In this document: positions 1 through 6,960 of the stretch, piece after piece
Layout: each line of letters begins with the position of its first letter
How positions within the stretch are numbered: position 1 is the first letter of the stretch
NCBI RefSeq assembly: GCF_034661175.1
Contig: NZ_CP141058.1
Span: 3,472,001-3,536,000, forward strand
Source: Nocardioides renjunii
GTDB lineage: Bacteria; Actinomycetota; Actinomycetes; Propionibacteriales; Nocardioidaceae
Length of the DNA stretch: 64,000 nt
Direction of reading: 5' to 3'
Made by a program: the position numbers and the translations under genes
Notes under the pieces: model-generated
What the model was told of the DNA's origin: nothing
The model's input: the letters and a program-made list of their open reading frames with translations, nothing else
The model's database searches: none

Positions 1-209
1 ACGATGTCGTGGCCGGCGAGAAGCGCCCGCTCGACCTGGGGGATGACGGTCTCGGAGAAGCCGTGGAGGCCCGGCCACGGGTCCTCGCCGCGGGCCAGGC
101 GGGCCAGCAGGTTGTCGCGGATCTCCTGGCGGAGGGTCTTGAGCTCGTGGCCGCTCGCGCGGAGCTGGCCGAGGGTGCTGGCTTCGGGGTGCTGGGTCGG
201 TGCAGTCAC
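1..209 (-). CDS. MoxR/ChlI-type AAA ATPase, 5' part only
   Basis: N-terminal 69 residues of a protein that runs off the left edge. The visible part includes the stretches LRASGHELKTLRQEIRDNLL and WPGLHGFSETVIPQVERALL, which match the segment just before the Walker A loop in actinobacterial magnesium-chelatase ChlI-like or sigma-54-interacting AAA ATPases. The Walker motifs themselves would lie outside the window, so ATPase activity is inferred from the family. The GTG start at 209 is chosen because a TAGCGT -10 box ends exactly 7 nt before it, the leaderless pattern seen repeatedly here. GGAGG also lies in the gap but only 2 nt from the GTG, too close for a normal ribosome site. Often such genes pair with a VWA-domain protein; that partner is not in view. 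Confidence 0.7.
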   Translation of the reverse strand, partial: MTAPTQHPEASTLGQLRASGHELKTLRQEIRDNLLARLARGEDPWPGLHGFSETVIPQVERALLAGHDI

Positions 210-216
210 GTCCTCC

Positions 217-222
217 ACGCTA
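217..222 (-). promoter_or_regulatory. -10 box of the AAA ATPase gene
   Basis: TAGCGT on the minus strand followed by 7 nt and the GTG start at 209, which predicts a leaderless or nearly leaderless transcript. Seen directly; promoter activity is inferred. Confidence 0.5.
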
Positions 223-292
223 GACCGGGCCCGCAACGTCGAGTGCGCTCGAAGGTGCGCCGAGGGCCTCGGGCCGCTCCGACCCGCCCACC

Positions 293-781
293 TCAGGAGA
301 GGTCGAGGTACATCACGTGCAGCCCGACCCGGCCGTGGCTGGCGCTGTCGAAGGCGCCGGGCACCGTGCCGACGACCACGAAGCCGAGGTCCTGCCACAG
401 GCGGACGGCGGCGGTGTTGGTCTCGACCACGGCGTTGAACTGGATGCCGGCGAAGCCCTGCTCCCGGTGCCACTCGACGGCGTGGGCGCCCAGCGTGCGG
501 CCGACGCCGCGACCGCGCGCGGAGGGGTCCACCATGAACGACGCGGTGCCGACGTGGGAGCCGCGGCCGGGCCGGTTGGGTCCCATCTTGGCCGTGCCGA
601 GGATCCGTCCGTCTTTGTCGCCGACCAGCACCACGACGTGGCTGCCGTCGAACCACCACCCGCGCGCCTGCTCCGAGGTGGCGCCGAGCGGGTAGGCGTA
701 CGTCTCGCCGGCCTCGACGATCTCGCGCCAGAACGGCCAGATCGCCGGCCAGTCGGCCTCGGTCGCCGGGCGGATCCTCAC
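293..781 (-). CDS. GNAT family N-acetyltransferase
   Basis: 162-residue single-domain GNAT enzyme expected to move an acetyl group from acetyl-CoA to an amine. The acetyl-CoA pyrophosphate loop (motif A) is seen as ARGRGVGRTLG near residue 90, and the C-terminal half has the typical NTAAVRLWQDLGF segment seen in phosphinothricin-acetyltransferase-like proteins. The reading frame is open further upstream, but the GTG at 781 is chosen because it overlaps the TGA of the DinB gene by 4 bp and begins the conserved beta-1 strand VRIRPATEADW. The two genes therefore form a coupled pair. The substrate cannot be told from sequence. Confidence 0.85.
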   Translation of the reverse strand: MRIRPATEADWPAIWPFWREIVEAGETYAYPLGATSEQARGWWFDGSHVVVLVGDKDGRILGTAKMGPNRPGRGSHVGTASFMVDPSARGRGVGRTLGAHAVEWHREQGFAGIQFNAVVETNTAAVRLWQDLGFVVVGTVPGAFDSASHGRVGLHVMYLDLS

Positions 782-1302
782 AGGTCCCTCGCCCCGTCGA
801 TCGACTCCCGGACCAGGTCGGCGTGTCCGCAGTGGCGGGCGTACTCCTCGACCATGTGGACCAGGATCCAGCGCAGGCTGCACTGCTCACCGCGCCGCGA
901 GCGCACCGCGAGGCGGTCGAGGCCTCCGTCGGCGAGGGCCTCCTCGAGCGCGGCGTCCGAGGCCGCGACCTGCTCGACGAGCATCGCGTCGAGCTCGGCC
1001 GGGCTGTCGTGGACCGCGCTGTGCCAGTCCCAGTCCTCGTCGGCGTCCCAGTCGACGTCGGCCCAGATGCCGCTCGGCTCACGGCCGTGGAGCATCACCT
1101 CGAACCACCAGTGCTCGACGAACGTGAGGTGCTTGAGCATCCCGCCCAGGGCCAGGTCGCTCCGGCCGACGGTGCGGGTGAGCTGCTCGGCGTCCAGGCC
1201 CTCGGCCTGGCGCCGCAGCGTGGCGCGGAAGTGGTCGAGGAAGCCGCGGAGCGTCGTCAGCTCGTCCGCGGCGACGGGTGGGTCGGTGCGCTGGATCGCC
1301 AT
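778..1302 (-). CDS. DinB family protein (DUF664-like)
   Basis: 174-residue protein with the four-helix DinB/mycothiol-transferase pattern: LRGFLDHFRATLRRQ at the N-terminus, LGGMLKHLTFVEHWWF, and WILVHMVEEYARHCGHADLVRE at the C-terminus. The spaced histidines in the last two stretches are those expected to bind a divalent metal. Members transfer or hydrolyse thiol conjugates such as mycothiol adducts in actinobacteria; which one applies here is unknown. The start at 1302 is preferred over an ATG 18 codons upstream because TAGGTT ends 7 nt before it. It is co-transcribed with the GNAT gene through a 4-bp overlap. Confidence 0.85.
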   Translation of the reverse strand: MAIQRTDPPVAADELTTLRGFLDHFRATLRRQAEGLDAEQLTRTVGRSDLALGGMLKHLTFVEHWWFEVMLHGREPSGIWADVDWDADEDWDWHSAVHDSPAELDAMLVEQVAASDAALEEALADGGLDRLAVRSRRGEQCSLRWILVHMVEEYARHCGHADLVRESIDGARDL

Positions 1303-1309
1303 GGCGGCG

Positions 1310-1315
1310 AACCTA
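1310..1315 (-). promoter_or_regulatory. -10 box of the DinB-GNAT operon
   Basis: TAGGTT on the minus strand, 7 nt before ATG 1302; leaderless arrangement. Confidence 0.5.
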
Positions 1316-1321
1316 GTGCGT

Positions 1322-1404
1322 GGACACGCGGACAGGACACCGGATTCCGGCGCCATCGCACGCTCGTGCGCGGTGGCTGCCCCGGGTTCTGTCCGCGCGT
1401 CTCC
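1322..1404. repeat. long imperfect inverted repeat
   Basis: The left arm at 1322-1343 and the right arm at 1382-1404 are inverted copies with a perfect 9-bp core (CGCGGACAG at 1327-1335, CTGTCCGCG at 1389-1397) and further partial pairing outward. It fills most of the 129-bp gap between the DinB gene and the next minus-strand gene. It could be a repeat element or a processing/termination hairpin. Confidence 0.4.
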
Positions 1405-1411
1405 GCAACAG

Positions 1412-1432
1412 AGGCGACTCGGAGGGTCGCCT
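1412..1432 (-). terminator. candidate intrinsic hairpin at the end of the RG-rich gene
   Basis: AGGCGAC and GTCGCCT pair perfectly over 7 bp around a 7-nt loop, and the arm at 1426-1432 touches the stop codon of the upstream minus-strand gene. No T-run follows, as is usual in high-GC actinobacteria. Confidence 0.4.
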
Positions 1433-2058
1433 CAGAGGGCGGGACCCTCGCCCCGCAGCTTGTCGACCTCGGCCATCGCCTCGCGCAGCTGGCCCAGCCA
1501 CTCCTCGGCGTGCTCGCCGACCAGTCGCACCGACCACGCGAGCGCGTCGGAGCGCGACCGGGCGACGCCGGCGTCCACGAGGGTGTCGAGCACCTGCCGC
1601 TCGGGCTGGCGCAGCCGGGTCATCACCGGCGCGGCGACGTGGGTGAACAGCGCCTCGGCGTCGCCGAGCCGCACACCCCACGAGACCTTGCGCTGGTAGC
1701 GCGCCTGGGCCTCGAGCGCGACCTCGATGCGCTCGGCCTTGGTCTCGGAGCGGAAGCGGCTGATGCGGCCCTCCGCCTCGGCGCCGTCCGCCCCCGCGGC
1801 CCTGTCCTCGGACAGCGTGCCCATCACCGTGATCTCCTCGCGGTCGGTGCGCACGTCGACCTCGCTGAACCAGTCGTCGGGCAGGCGCCCGCGGAACCAG
1901 TCGCCGGCGTCGACGGCCGACGGCAGGTCGGCGACCTGCCAGCCCCCGCGACGGCCGCGGCCCTCGCGCCCCTCGCCCCGCGCCTCGCCGCGTCGACCGC
2001 GGCCGCGTCCTTCGCCGCGGCTGCCGCGGCCTTCCTCGTGCTCGTCGGGTGTCATCAT
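1432..2058 (-). CDS. conserved actinobacterial protein, RG-rich N-terminus and ribbon-helix-helix-like C-terminus
   Basis: 208-residue protein of unknown function. Residues 9-38 are almost entirely Gly, Arg and Glu (low complexity, probably disordered and basic). The middle holds a strand-rich segment (DWFSEVDVRTDREEITVMG). The C-terminal part, GVARSRSDALAWSVRLVGE, has the Ser-Arg-Ser-Asp-Ala-Leu spacing seen in CopG/Arc ribbon-helix-helix proteins, so DNA binding is possible but not shown. The start ATG at 2058 has a good ribosome site, AAGGAG, 6 nt upstream; a second ATG follows immediately. It diverges from the YchJ gene across an unusually AT-rich 75-bp gap. Confidence 0.65.
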   Translation of the reverse strand: MMTPDEHEEGRGSRGEGRGRGRRGEARGEGREGRGRRGGWQVADLPSAVDAGDWFRGRLPDDWFSEVDVRTDREEITVMGTLSEDRAAGADGAEAEGRISRFRSETKAERIEVALEAQARYQRKVSWGVRLGDAEALFTHVAAPVMTRLRQPERQVLDTLVDAGVARSRSDALAWSVRLVGEHAEEWLGQLREAMAEVDKLRGEGPAL

Positions 2059-2133
2059 GTGCTGCTCCTTTTCGTTGCTTACATGATTACACGCATGCAC
2101 AAGAAGCATCGGGCCACCACTTTTGCTCCTCGC

Positions 2134-2514
2134 ATGCTCGAGCTCCAGCCACCCTGTCCGTGCGGATCGGGTGCGTCGTACGACGCGTGCTGCGGGCCGC
2201 TGCTGGCCCATGCCGCGCAGGCGACCTCGCCGGAGCAGCTGATGCGCTCGCGCTACACCGCGCACGTGCGGGGCGACGCCGACCACCTGTTCCGCACGTG
2301 GCACCCGCGCACCCGTCCCGACGACGTGGCGCCGGACCCCGCCACCACGTGGACCGGGCTGCAGGTCCTCGCCGCCGACGGTGACACCGTCGAGTTCGTC
2401 GCCACGTGGGAGGGCGGCCGGATGCACGAGGTGAGCCGCTTCGAGCAGCGGGCGGAACGCTGGGTGTACATCGACGGCGACGTGTCGCGCAGCGTGCCCG
2501 ACCAGGACGGCTAG
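2134..2514 (+). CDS. YchJ family protein with SEC-C metal-binding motif
   Basis: 126-residue member of the YchJ/UPF0225 family. It begins with CPCGSGASYDACCGPLL, the SEC-C zinc-binding signature (CxC...CC), followed by the conserved YchJ region containing LMRSRYTAHVRGDADHLFRTWH. The fold is NTF2-like and the biological role of the family is not established. ATG 2134 is chosen because family members start just before the cysteines; in-frame ATGs at 2083 and 2095 are possible and none has a clear ribosome site. Its TAG stop shares a CTAG tetranucleotide with the stop of the convergent YigZ gene. Confidence 0.85.
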   Translation: MLELQPPCPCGSGASYDACCGPLLAHAAQATSPEQLMRSRYTAHVRGDADHLFRTWHPRTRPDDVAPDPATTWTGLQVLAADGDTVEFVATWEGGRMHEVSRFEQRAERWVYIDGDVSRSVPDQDG

Positions 2515-3143
2515 CGCGGCGGACCGTCCACCCAGCGCTCCCCCACCGGCACGGGCCGGCTCCGGCCCGCCGTCGCCGCGGCGACCACGTCGACCACCCG
2601 GTCGACCTCCTCGGACGCGGCGGCGAGCAGCAGTCGCACGCGGGCGTCGTGGGCCACGTCGAGAACCGTGACGCCGCGCGCCCGCAGCTCCCCCTCGACC
2701 CGGCCGGCGTCGGCGTGGTCGAGCTCGAGGGCGAGCTCGGTGAGCAACGAGCGACGGACCGTCCCGGCCTCGACCAGCGCCCCGCGGACGGCGTCGCCGT
2801 AGGCGCGCACCAGCCCGCCGGCGCCCAGCAGCGTGCCGCCGAACCACCGGCTCACGACCGCCGCCACGTCGCTGACGCCGGCGCCCCTGAGCACGTCGAG
2901 CATCGGCGCCCCGGCCGTGCCGGCCGGCTCGCCGTCGTCGGACGAGCGCTGGAGGGCACCGTCCGGGCCCAGGACGAGGGCGGAGCAGTGGTGGCGGGCG
3001 TCCGGGTGGGCGCGGCGCAGACCGGCGACCAGCGCACGCGCCTGGTCCTCGTCGTCGACGCGACGCAGCGTGCAGAGGAACCGCGAGCCGCGGTCCTCGA
3101 CCTCGGCGGTGGCCGGTCGGGCCACGGTGACGTACGACGTCAC
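2511..3143 (-). CDS. YigZ/IMPACT family protein
   Basis: 210-residue protein of the UPF0029 (YigZ/IMPACT) family. The N-terminal IMPACT domain is seen in EDRGSRFLCTLRRVDDEDQA and in the signature SDDGEPAGTAGAPML followed by VVSRWFGGTLLGAGGLVRAY. The C-terminal about 70 residues form the DUF1949-like ferredoxin fold. Family members are linked to translation or RNA binding; no precise reaction is known. The GTG start at 3143 overlaps the TGA of the YihY gene by 4 bp, placing it last in the CBS-lipoprotein-TSUP-YihY-YigZ gene string. Confidence 0.88.
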   Translation of the reverse strand: MTSYVTVARPATAEVEDRGSRFLCTLRRVDDEDQARALVAGLRRAHPDARHHCSALVLGPDGALQRSSDDGEPAGTAGAPMLDVLRGAGVSDVAAVVSRWFGGTLLGAGGLVRAYGDAVRGALVEAGTVRRSLLTELALELDHADAGRVEGELRARGVTVLDVAHDARVRLLLAAASEEVDRVVDVVAAATAGRSRPVPVGERWVDGPPR

Positions 3144-4231
3144 GCAGGGGTGCCGGAGGACGGGCGGTCGGGCTGGGCAGCGGGCTCGGGGGCGCGCTCG
3201 GGGGCGCGCTCGGGGGCGGCCGGCTCTCGCTCGGCCTGCTGGAGCTGCTCGAGCTCGCGGGGGCCGGGCTCCCAGACCACCTGCACCTTCTCGAAGCCCT
3301 TGTGGCGCTGCATCCGCGCGTAGAGCGCGTAGGCCTCGCGGTCGGCGTCGGTCAGCTCGACGTTGTCCGTGAAGGGCGTGAGGAGGGCGCGGGGCCAGAG
3401 CCGCCGCGACCACACGACGTTGATCTCCATCGCGAGCACGGCCATGACGGCGCCGATCCACAGGAAGCCGATGAGGCCGAGGACGAGCCCGAACGTCTTG
3501 GTCATCGAGCTGGTGTCGACCAGCACGTTGTCGACGTAGGCCGCACCGCCGAGCTGGAGCAGCTGCCACATGACGGCCAGGGTGTAGCCGCCCGGCGCGG
3601 ACCGCCAGAACGAGTGCTGGCCGGTGGCGGCGAAGCGGAAGAGCAGGGTCAGGAAGGTGCCCACGACGAGGATGGTCAGCGCGGGCAGGAACGCCTTGAG
3701 GCCCTCGGCGACCACGGCTCCGAAGAGGTCGGTGGTGCTCGCGATGGTGGACACGATCGTGACGGCGAGCAGCGAGAGGCCGGCCGTGACGAGCAGGAGG
3801 AGGGTCTTGAGCCGGGCGTAGAACGGGTTGGGGCGGCTGTTGCGCGGCACCGACCAGGCGACGTGCTGGGTGTTCTGCAACGCCTGTCCCAGGCCCATCG
3901 CGCCGTAGAGCGCGGCCAGCGCGCCGACCGCGACACCCGTGAGGGAGCCCTGCAGCCCGTCGGGACGGCCGAGCTCGTCGCCGATGATCGGGAACTGCGA
4001 GAGCGCCGAGTTGAGGATCTGCTCCTGCCACTGGGGCTCCCCGCGCAGGATCAGCCCCAGGATCGAGGTGCCCAGCAGCATCAGCGGGAAGATCGCGATG
4101 AACGCGTAGTAGGTCAGCGCCGAGGCGAGGTAGGGGCCCTGGTCGTCGAAGTACTTGTAGACCACGGCGAGCGGGAAGCCCAGCACGGGATGACGGCGCT
4201 GGAACCCGTCGACGGCACCCAAGGCTCCCAC
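3140..4231 (-). CDS. YihY/BrkB family inner-membrane protein
   Basis: 363-residue membrane protein of the YihY/virulence factor BrkB family, with the characteristic N-terminal FPLAVVYKYFDDQGPYLASALTYYAFIAIFPL-type opening and about six membrane segments between residues 45 and 285. The cytoplasmic C-terminal tail is charged and carries a PERAPERAPEP repeat. Its older annotation as ribonuclease BN is not supported by later work on the family. The start is a GTG at 4231; no strong ribosome site is visible. It follows the TSUP gene by 36 bp and overlaps YigZ by 4 bp, so it is probably in the same operon. Confidence 0.88.
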   Translation of the reverse strand: MGALGAVDGFQRRHPVLGFPLAVVYKYFDDQGPYLASALTYYAFIAIFPLMLLGTSILGLILRGEPQWQEQILNSALSQFPIIGDELGRPDGLQGSLTGVAVGALAALYGAMGLGQALQNTQHVAWSVPRNSRPNPFYARLKTLLLLVTAGLSLLAVTIVSTIASTTDLFGAVVAEGLKAFLPALTILVVGTFLTLLFRFAATGQHSFWRSAPGGYTLAVMWQLLQLGGAAYVDNVLVDTSSMTKTFGLVLGLIGFLWIGAVMAVLAMEINVVWSRRLWPRALLTPFTDNVELTDADREAYALYARMQRHKGFEKVQVVWEPGPRELEQLQQAEREPAAPERAPERAPEPAAQPDRPSSGTPA

Positions 4232-4267
4232 GTGGTGGAGGCTACCGGTCCGGGCCGCCGCGGGGCG

Positions 4268-5047
4268 TCACCACCAGCCGAGCAGCTGCCCGCCGAGGCG
4301 CACCACGAAGCCGGAGACGACGACCAGGAAGAACGCGCGGACGAACCGCGCGCCGCGCGCCATCGCCAGCCGGGCACCGGCGTAGCCACCGGTGACGTTG
4401 GCCGCGGCCATCACCAGGGCGAGGTCCCAGATGACCGCTCCCTGCGGGACGAAGACGACCAGTGCCGCGAGGTTGGTGGCCCAGTTGGCGAGCTTGGCCT
4501 TGGCGGAGGCCTCGAGGAAGCTGTAGCCCAGCAGCCCGACCAGCGCGAACACGAAGAAGGACCCGGTGCCCGGGCCGATGGCGCCGTCGTAGAAGCCGAT
4601 GGTCAGGCCGGTGAGCGCCACGACGGCGACGTGCCGGCCGCCCTGGAAGCGGAGCCTGGTCAGCTCGCCGACGCTCGGCTTGAACCAGACGTAGCCGCCG
4701 ACCAGGACCAGCACGACCAGGATGATCGGGTCGAAGGCGCTGCGCGGCAGCATGGATGCCACCAGCGCGCCGCCGGCCGACCCGACGAACGCCGCCAGCA
4801 TCAGCGGCAGGAAGGTGCGCGGGTCGGGGCGGATGCGCCGGGCGTACGTCGCGGCGCTGATCGAGGTGCCGCAGAAGGACGCCAGCTTGTTGGTCGCCGC
4901 GATCTGGACGACGGAGGCGCCGGGCAGGCCGACCAGCAGGGCCGGCAGCTGGACGAGCCCGCCGCCGCCGACGACGGCGTCGACGAAGCCCGCGACCAGG
5001 GCCGCGAGGACCAGGAAGAGGACGACCTCGAGGGACAGGTCTCCCAC
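4268..5047 (-). CDS. TSUP family (TauE/SafE) anion permease
   Basis: 259-residue integral membrane protein with about eight membrane segments and the two TauE/SafE repeats. The GFVDAVVGGGGLVQLPALL stretch at residues 20-38 and GFYDGAIGPGTGSFFVFAL in the second half are the paired family signatures. TSUP proteins export sulfite, sulfoacetate or related anions. The gene lies 1 bp after a small lipoprotein gene that itself overlaps cystathionine beta-synthase, which makes a sulfur-compound substrate plausible (inference from context). GTG start at 5047. Confidence 0.88.
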   Translation of the reverse strand: MGDLSLEVVLFLVLAALVAGFVDAVVGGGGLVQLPALLVGLPGASVVQIAATNKLASFCGTSISAATYARRIRPDPRTFLPLMLAAFVGSAGGALVASMLPRSAFDPIILVVLVLVGGYVWFKPSVGELTRLRFQGGRHVAVVALTGLTIGFYDGAIGPGTGSFFVFALVGLLGYSFLEASAKAKLANWATNLAALVVFVPQGAVIWDLALVMAAANVTGGYAGARLAMARGARFVRAFFLVVVSGFVVRLGGQLLGWW

Positions 5048-5048
5048 G

Positions 5049-5516
5049 TCAGCCGGAGGTGCTGCCCGAACCGGACTCCGCGTCGCGGCTGCGGGCCAGC
5101 TCCTGCACCACGACGGCGTCGTAGTCCTCGGGCATGGTGGCCCCCAGGCCGGGGCAGAGGAGCCGCTGGGACTGGCCGTCGGTCATCGTCGGCGCCGAGC
5201 AGCTGACGGTCGCCAGCGGGTCGCCGTCGGCGGAGAAGACCATCTCGAAGATCGCCGCGCGCTCCTCCTCGGAGCGGTTGGTGATCGTCCCCGTGATCGT
5301 CGGGGTGGTCACCTCCTCGGCGCCGGCCGAGCGCTTGATGCCCTCGAGCTCCCAGCCCTCCTCGACGGCGAAGCCGTTCCACTCGAAGGCCTCGCCGACC
5401 TCCACCTCCACCGGGTCGGTGCTGGTGTCCACGTCGTCGCCGCACGCCCCGAGCGCGCCGAGGCAGGCGAGCGCGACGACGATGCTTGCCCCCCGCCCCA
5501 CGAAGCCGCGCCTCAC
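5049..5516 (-). CDS. small lipoprotein of unknown function
   Basis: 155-residue secreted lipoprotein. A short basic n-region (MRRGF) and hydrophobic stretch end in the lipobox LGAC (Cys at residue 24), after which the chain is acidic. The mature domain has a strand-rich segment (TITGTITNRSEEERAAIFEMVF) reminiscent of FxLYD/DUF4352-type extracellular domains, but I do not recognise a family with certainty. The GTG start overlaps the TGA of the CBS gene by 4 bp and the stop lies 1 bp from the TSUP start, so it is translationally coupled on both sides. Confidence 0.75.
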   Translation of the reverse strand: MRRGFVGRGASIVVALACLGALGACGDDVDTSTDPVEVEVGEAFEWNGFAVEEGWELEGIKRSAGAEEVTTPTITGTITNRSEEERAAIFEMVFSADGDPLATVSCSAPTMTDGQSQRLLCPGLGATMPEDYDAVVVQELARSRDAESGSGSTSG

Positions 5517-6898
5517 GAAGCCGCCACGAAGGTCAGGAGGTCCTGCCGGGTGAGCACCCCGATGGGCTTGCCGTCCTCGTGGACGAGCACGGCGTCGGCC
5601 TTCTCCAGCGACGCCACCGCGTCGGCCGCGGCCTCGGTCGAGCCGATCGTCGGCAGGGCGGCGGACATGTGGTCCTCGACCCGGTCGGTGAGCCGCGCCG
5701 TGCCGGCGTAGAGCGCGTCGAGGAGCGCGGACACCGACACCGACCCGGCGACCTCGGCGGCCACGATCGGCGGCTCGGCGCGGACGACCGGCATCTGGCT
5801 GACGCCGTACTCCTGGAGGATGTGCACGGCCTCGGCGATGGTCTCGCCGGGGTGGGTGTGCACGAGGTCGGGCAGCTGGCCGGACTTGCCGCGCAGCACC
5901 TCGCCGACGGTGCGGGCGTCGGCCTGCGCACCGGTCGCGAAGCCGTACTGGCCGAGCCAGTCGTCGTTGAAGACCTTGGTGAGGTAGCCGCGACCGGAGT
6001 CGGGCAGGAGGACGACGACGATCGCGTCGCTGCGCCCCTCGGCGGCGAGCTCGTGGGCGAGCTGCCGCGCGGCGAAGGCCGCCATGCCGGCCGAGCCGCC
6101 GACCAGCATCGCCTCCTCGCGCGCGAGGCGGCGGGTGAAGGCGAACGAGTCGGCGTCGGAGACCTCGATGACGCGGTCGGCGATGCCGCGGTCGTAGGTG
6201 TCGGGCCAGAAGTCCTCACCGACGCCCTCGACGAGGTAGGGGCGGCCGCTGCCGCCGGAGTAGACCGACCCGGACGGGTCCGCGCCGACGACCTCGACGC
6301 CCGGGTTCTGCTCTTTGAGGTAGCGCCCGACGCCGCTGATGGTGCCGCCGGTGCCCATGCCCGTGACGAAGTGGGTGATCCGGCCCTCGGTCTGCTCCCA
6401 GATCTCGGGACCGGTGGTCTCGTAGTGCGAGCGCGGGTTGTGGGGGTTGGAGTACTGGTCGGGCTTCCAGGCGCCCGGCTCCTTGGAGAGGCGGTCGCTC
6501 ACGTTGTAGTAGGAGTCCGGGTGCTCCGGCGCGACGGCGGTCGGGCAGACCACGACCTCGGCGCCGTAGGCCTTGAGCACGTTGCGCTTGTCCTCGCTCA
6601 CCTTGTCGGGGCACACGAAGATGCACTTGTAGCCCTTCTGCTGGGCCACCATGGCGAGACCGACGCCCGTGTTGCCGGAGGTCGGCTCGACGATCGTGCC
6701 GCCGGGTTGGAGCTCCCCGGAGGCCTCGGCCGCCTCGATCATGCGGCTGGCGATGCGGTCCTTCACCGACCCGCCCGGGTTGAGGTACTCGACCTTGGCG
6801 AGCACCAGCGGCCCGCCGTCGGGGAGGTCGAGGGTCCGGCCGAGGCGGACGAGCGGGGTGTTGCCGATCAGGTCCAGGAGGGAGTCCACGTACTGCAT
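5513..6898 (-). CDS. cystathionine beta-synthase
   Basis: 461-residue PLP enzyme that condenses serine and homocysteine to cystathionine, the first step of reverse transsulfuration. The fold-type II catalytic core is seen with PGGSVKDRIA (PLP lysine at residue 46), the TSGNTG phosphate/substrate loop and GTGGTISGVGRYLKE binding the cofactor phosphate. The C-terminal about 120 residues form two CBS repeats (GETIAEAVHILQEYGVSQMP and GKPIGVLTRQDLL), normal for full-length enzymes; bacterial forms lack the heme domain, as here. ATG 6898 is 6 nt after a TAGATT -10 box. It heads the operon running left to YigZ. Confidence 0.93.
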   Translation of the reverse strand: MQYVDSLLDLIGNTPLVRLGRTLDLPDGGPLVLAKVEYLNPGGSVKDRIASRMIEAAEASGELQPGGTIVEPTSGNTGVGLAMVAQQKGYKCIFVCPDKVSEDKRNVLKAYGAEVVVCPTAVAPEHPDSYYNVSDRLSKEPGAWKPDQYSNPHNPRSHYETTGPEIWEQTEGRITHFVTGMGTGGTISGVGRYLKEQNPGVEVVGADPSGSVYSGGSGRPYLVEGVGEDFWPDTYDRGIADRVIEVSDADSFAFTRRLAREEAMLVGGSAGMAAFAARQLAHELAAEGRSDAIVVVLLPDSGRGYLTKVFNDDWLGQYGFATGAQADARTVGEVLRGKSGQLPDLVHTHPGETIAEAVHILQEYGVSQMPVVRAEPPIVAAEVAGSVSVSALLDALYAGTARLTDRVEDHMSAALPTIGSTEAAADAVASLEKADAVLVHEDGKPIGVLTRQDLLTFVAAS

Positions 6899-6904
6899 CC
6901 GTCC

Positions 6905-6910
6905 AATCTA
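6905..6910 (-). promoter_or_regulatory. -10 box of the CBS operon
   Basis: TAGATT on the minus strand, 6 nt before ATG 6898. It sits back to back with the SGNH hydrolase promoter in a 62-bp divergent gap. Confidence 0.55.
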
Positions 6911-6947
6911 CCGACCTACCGCGCCGGAACTGGCAACGCCGCCTGCG

Positions 6948-6953
6948 TACCAT
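6948..6953 (+). promoter_or_regulatory. -10 box of the SGNH hydrolase gene
   Basis: TACCAT followed by 7 nt and GTG 6961; leaderless arrangement. Confidence 0.5.
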
Positions 6954-6960
6954 CGGGGCC

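Noticed and set aside
2511..2514. Shared CTAG at convergent stops (also at 40052-40055) as a special signal
   Set aside because: TAG read on both strands of CTAG is the simplest way for convergent genes to end together; two cases are not enough for more.
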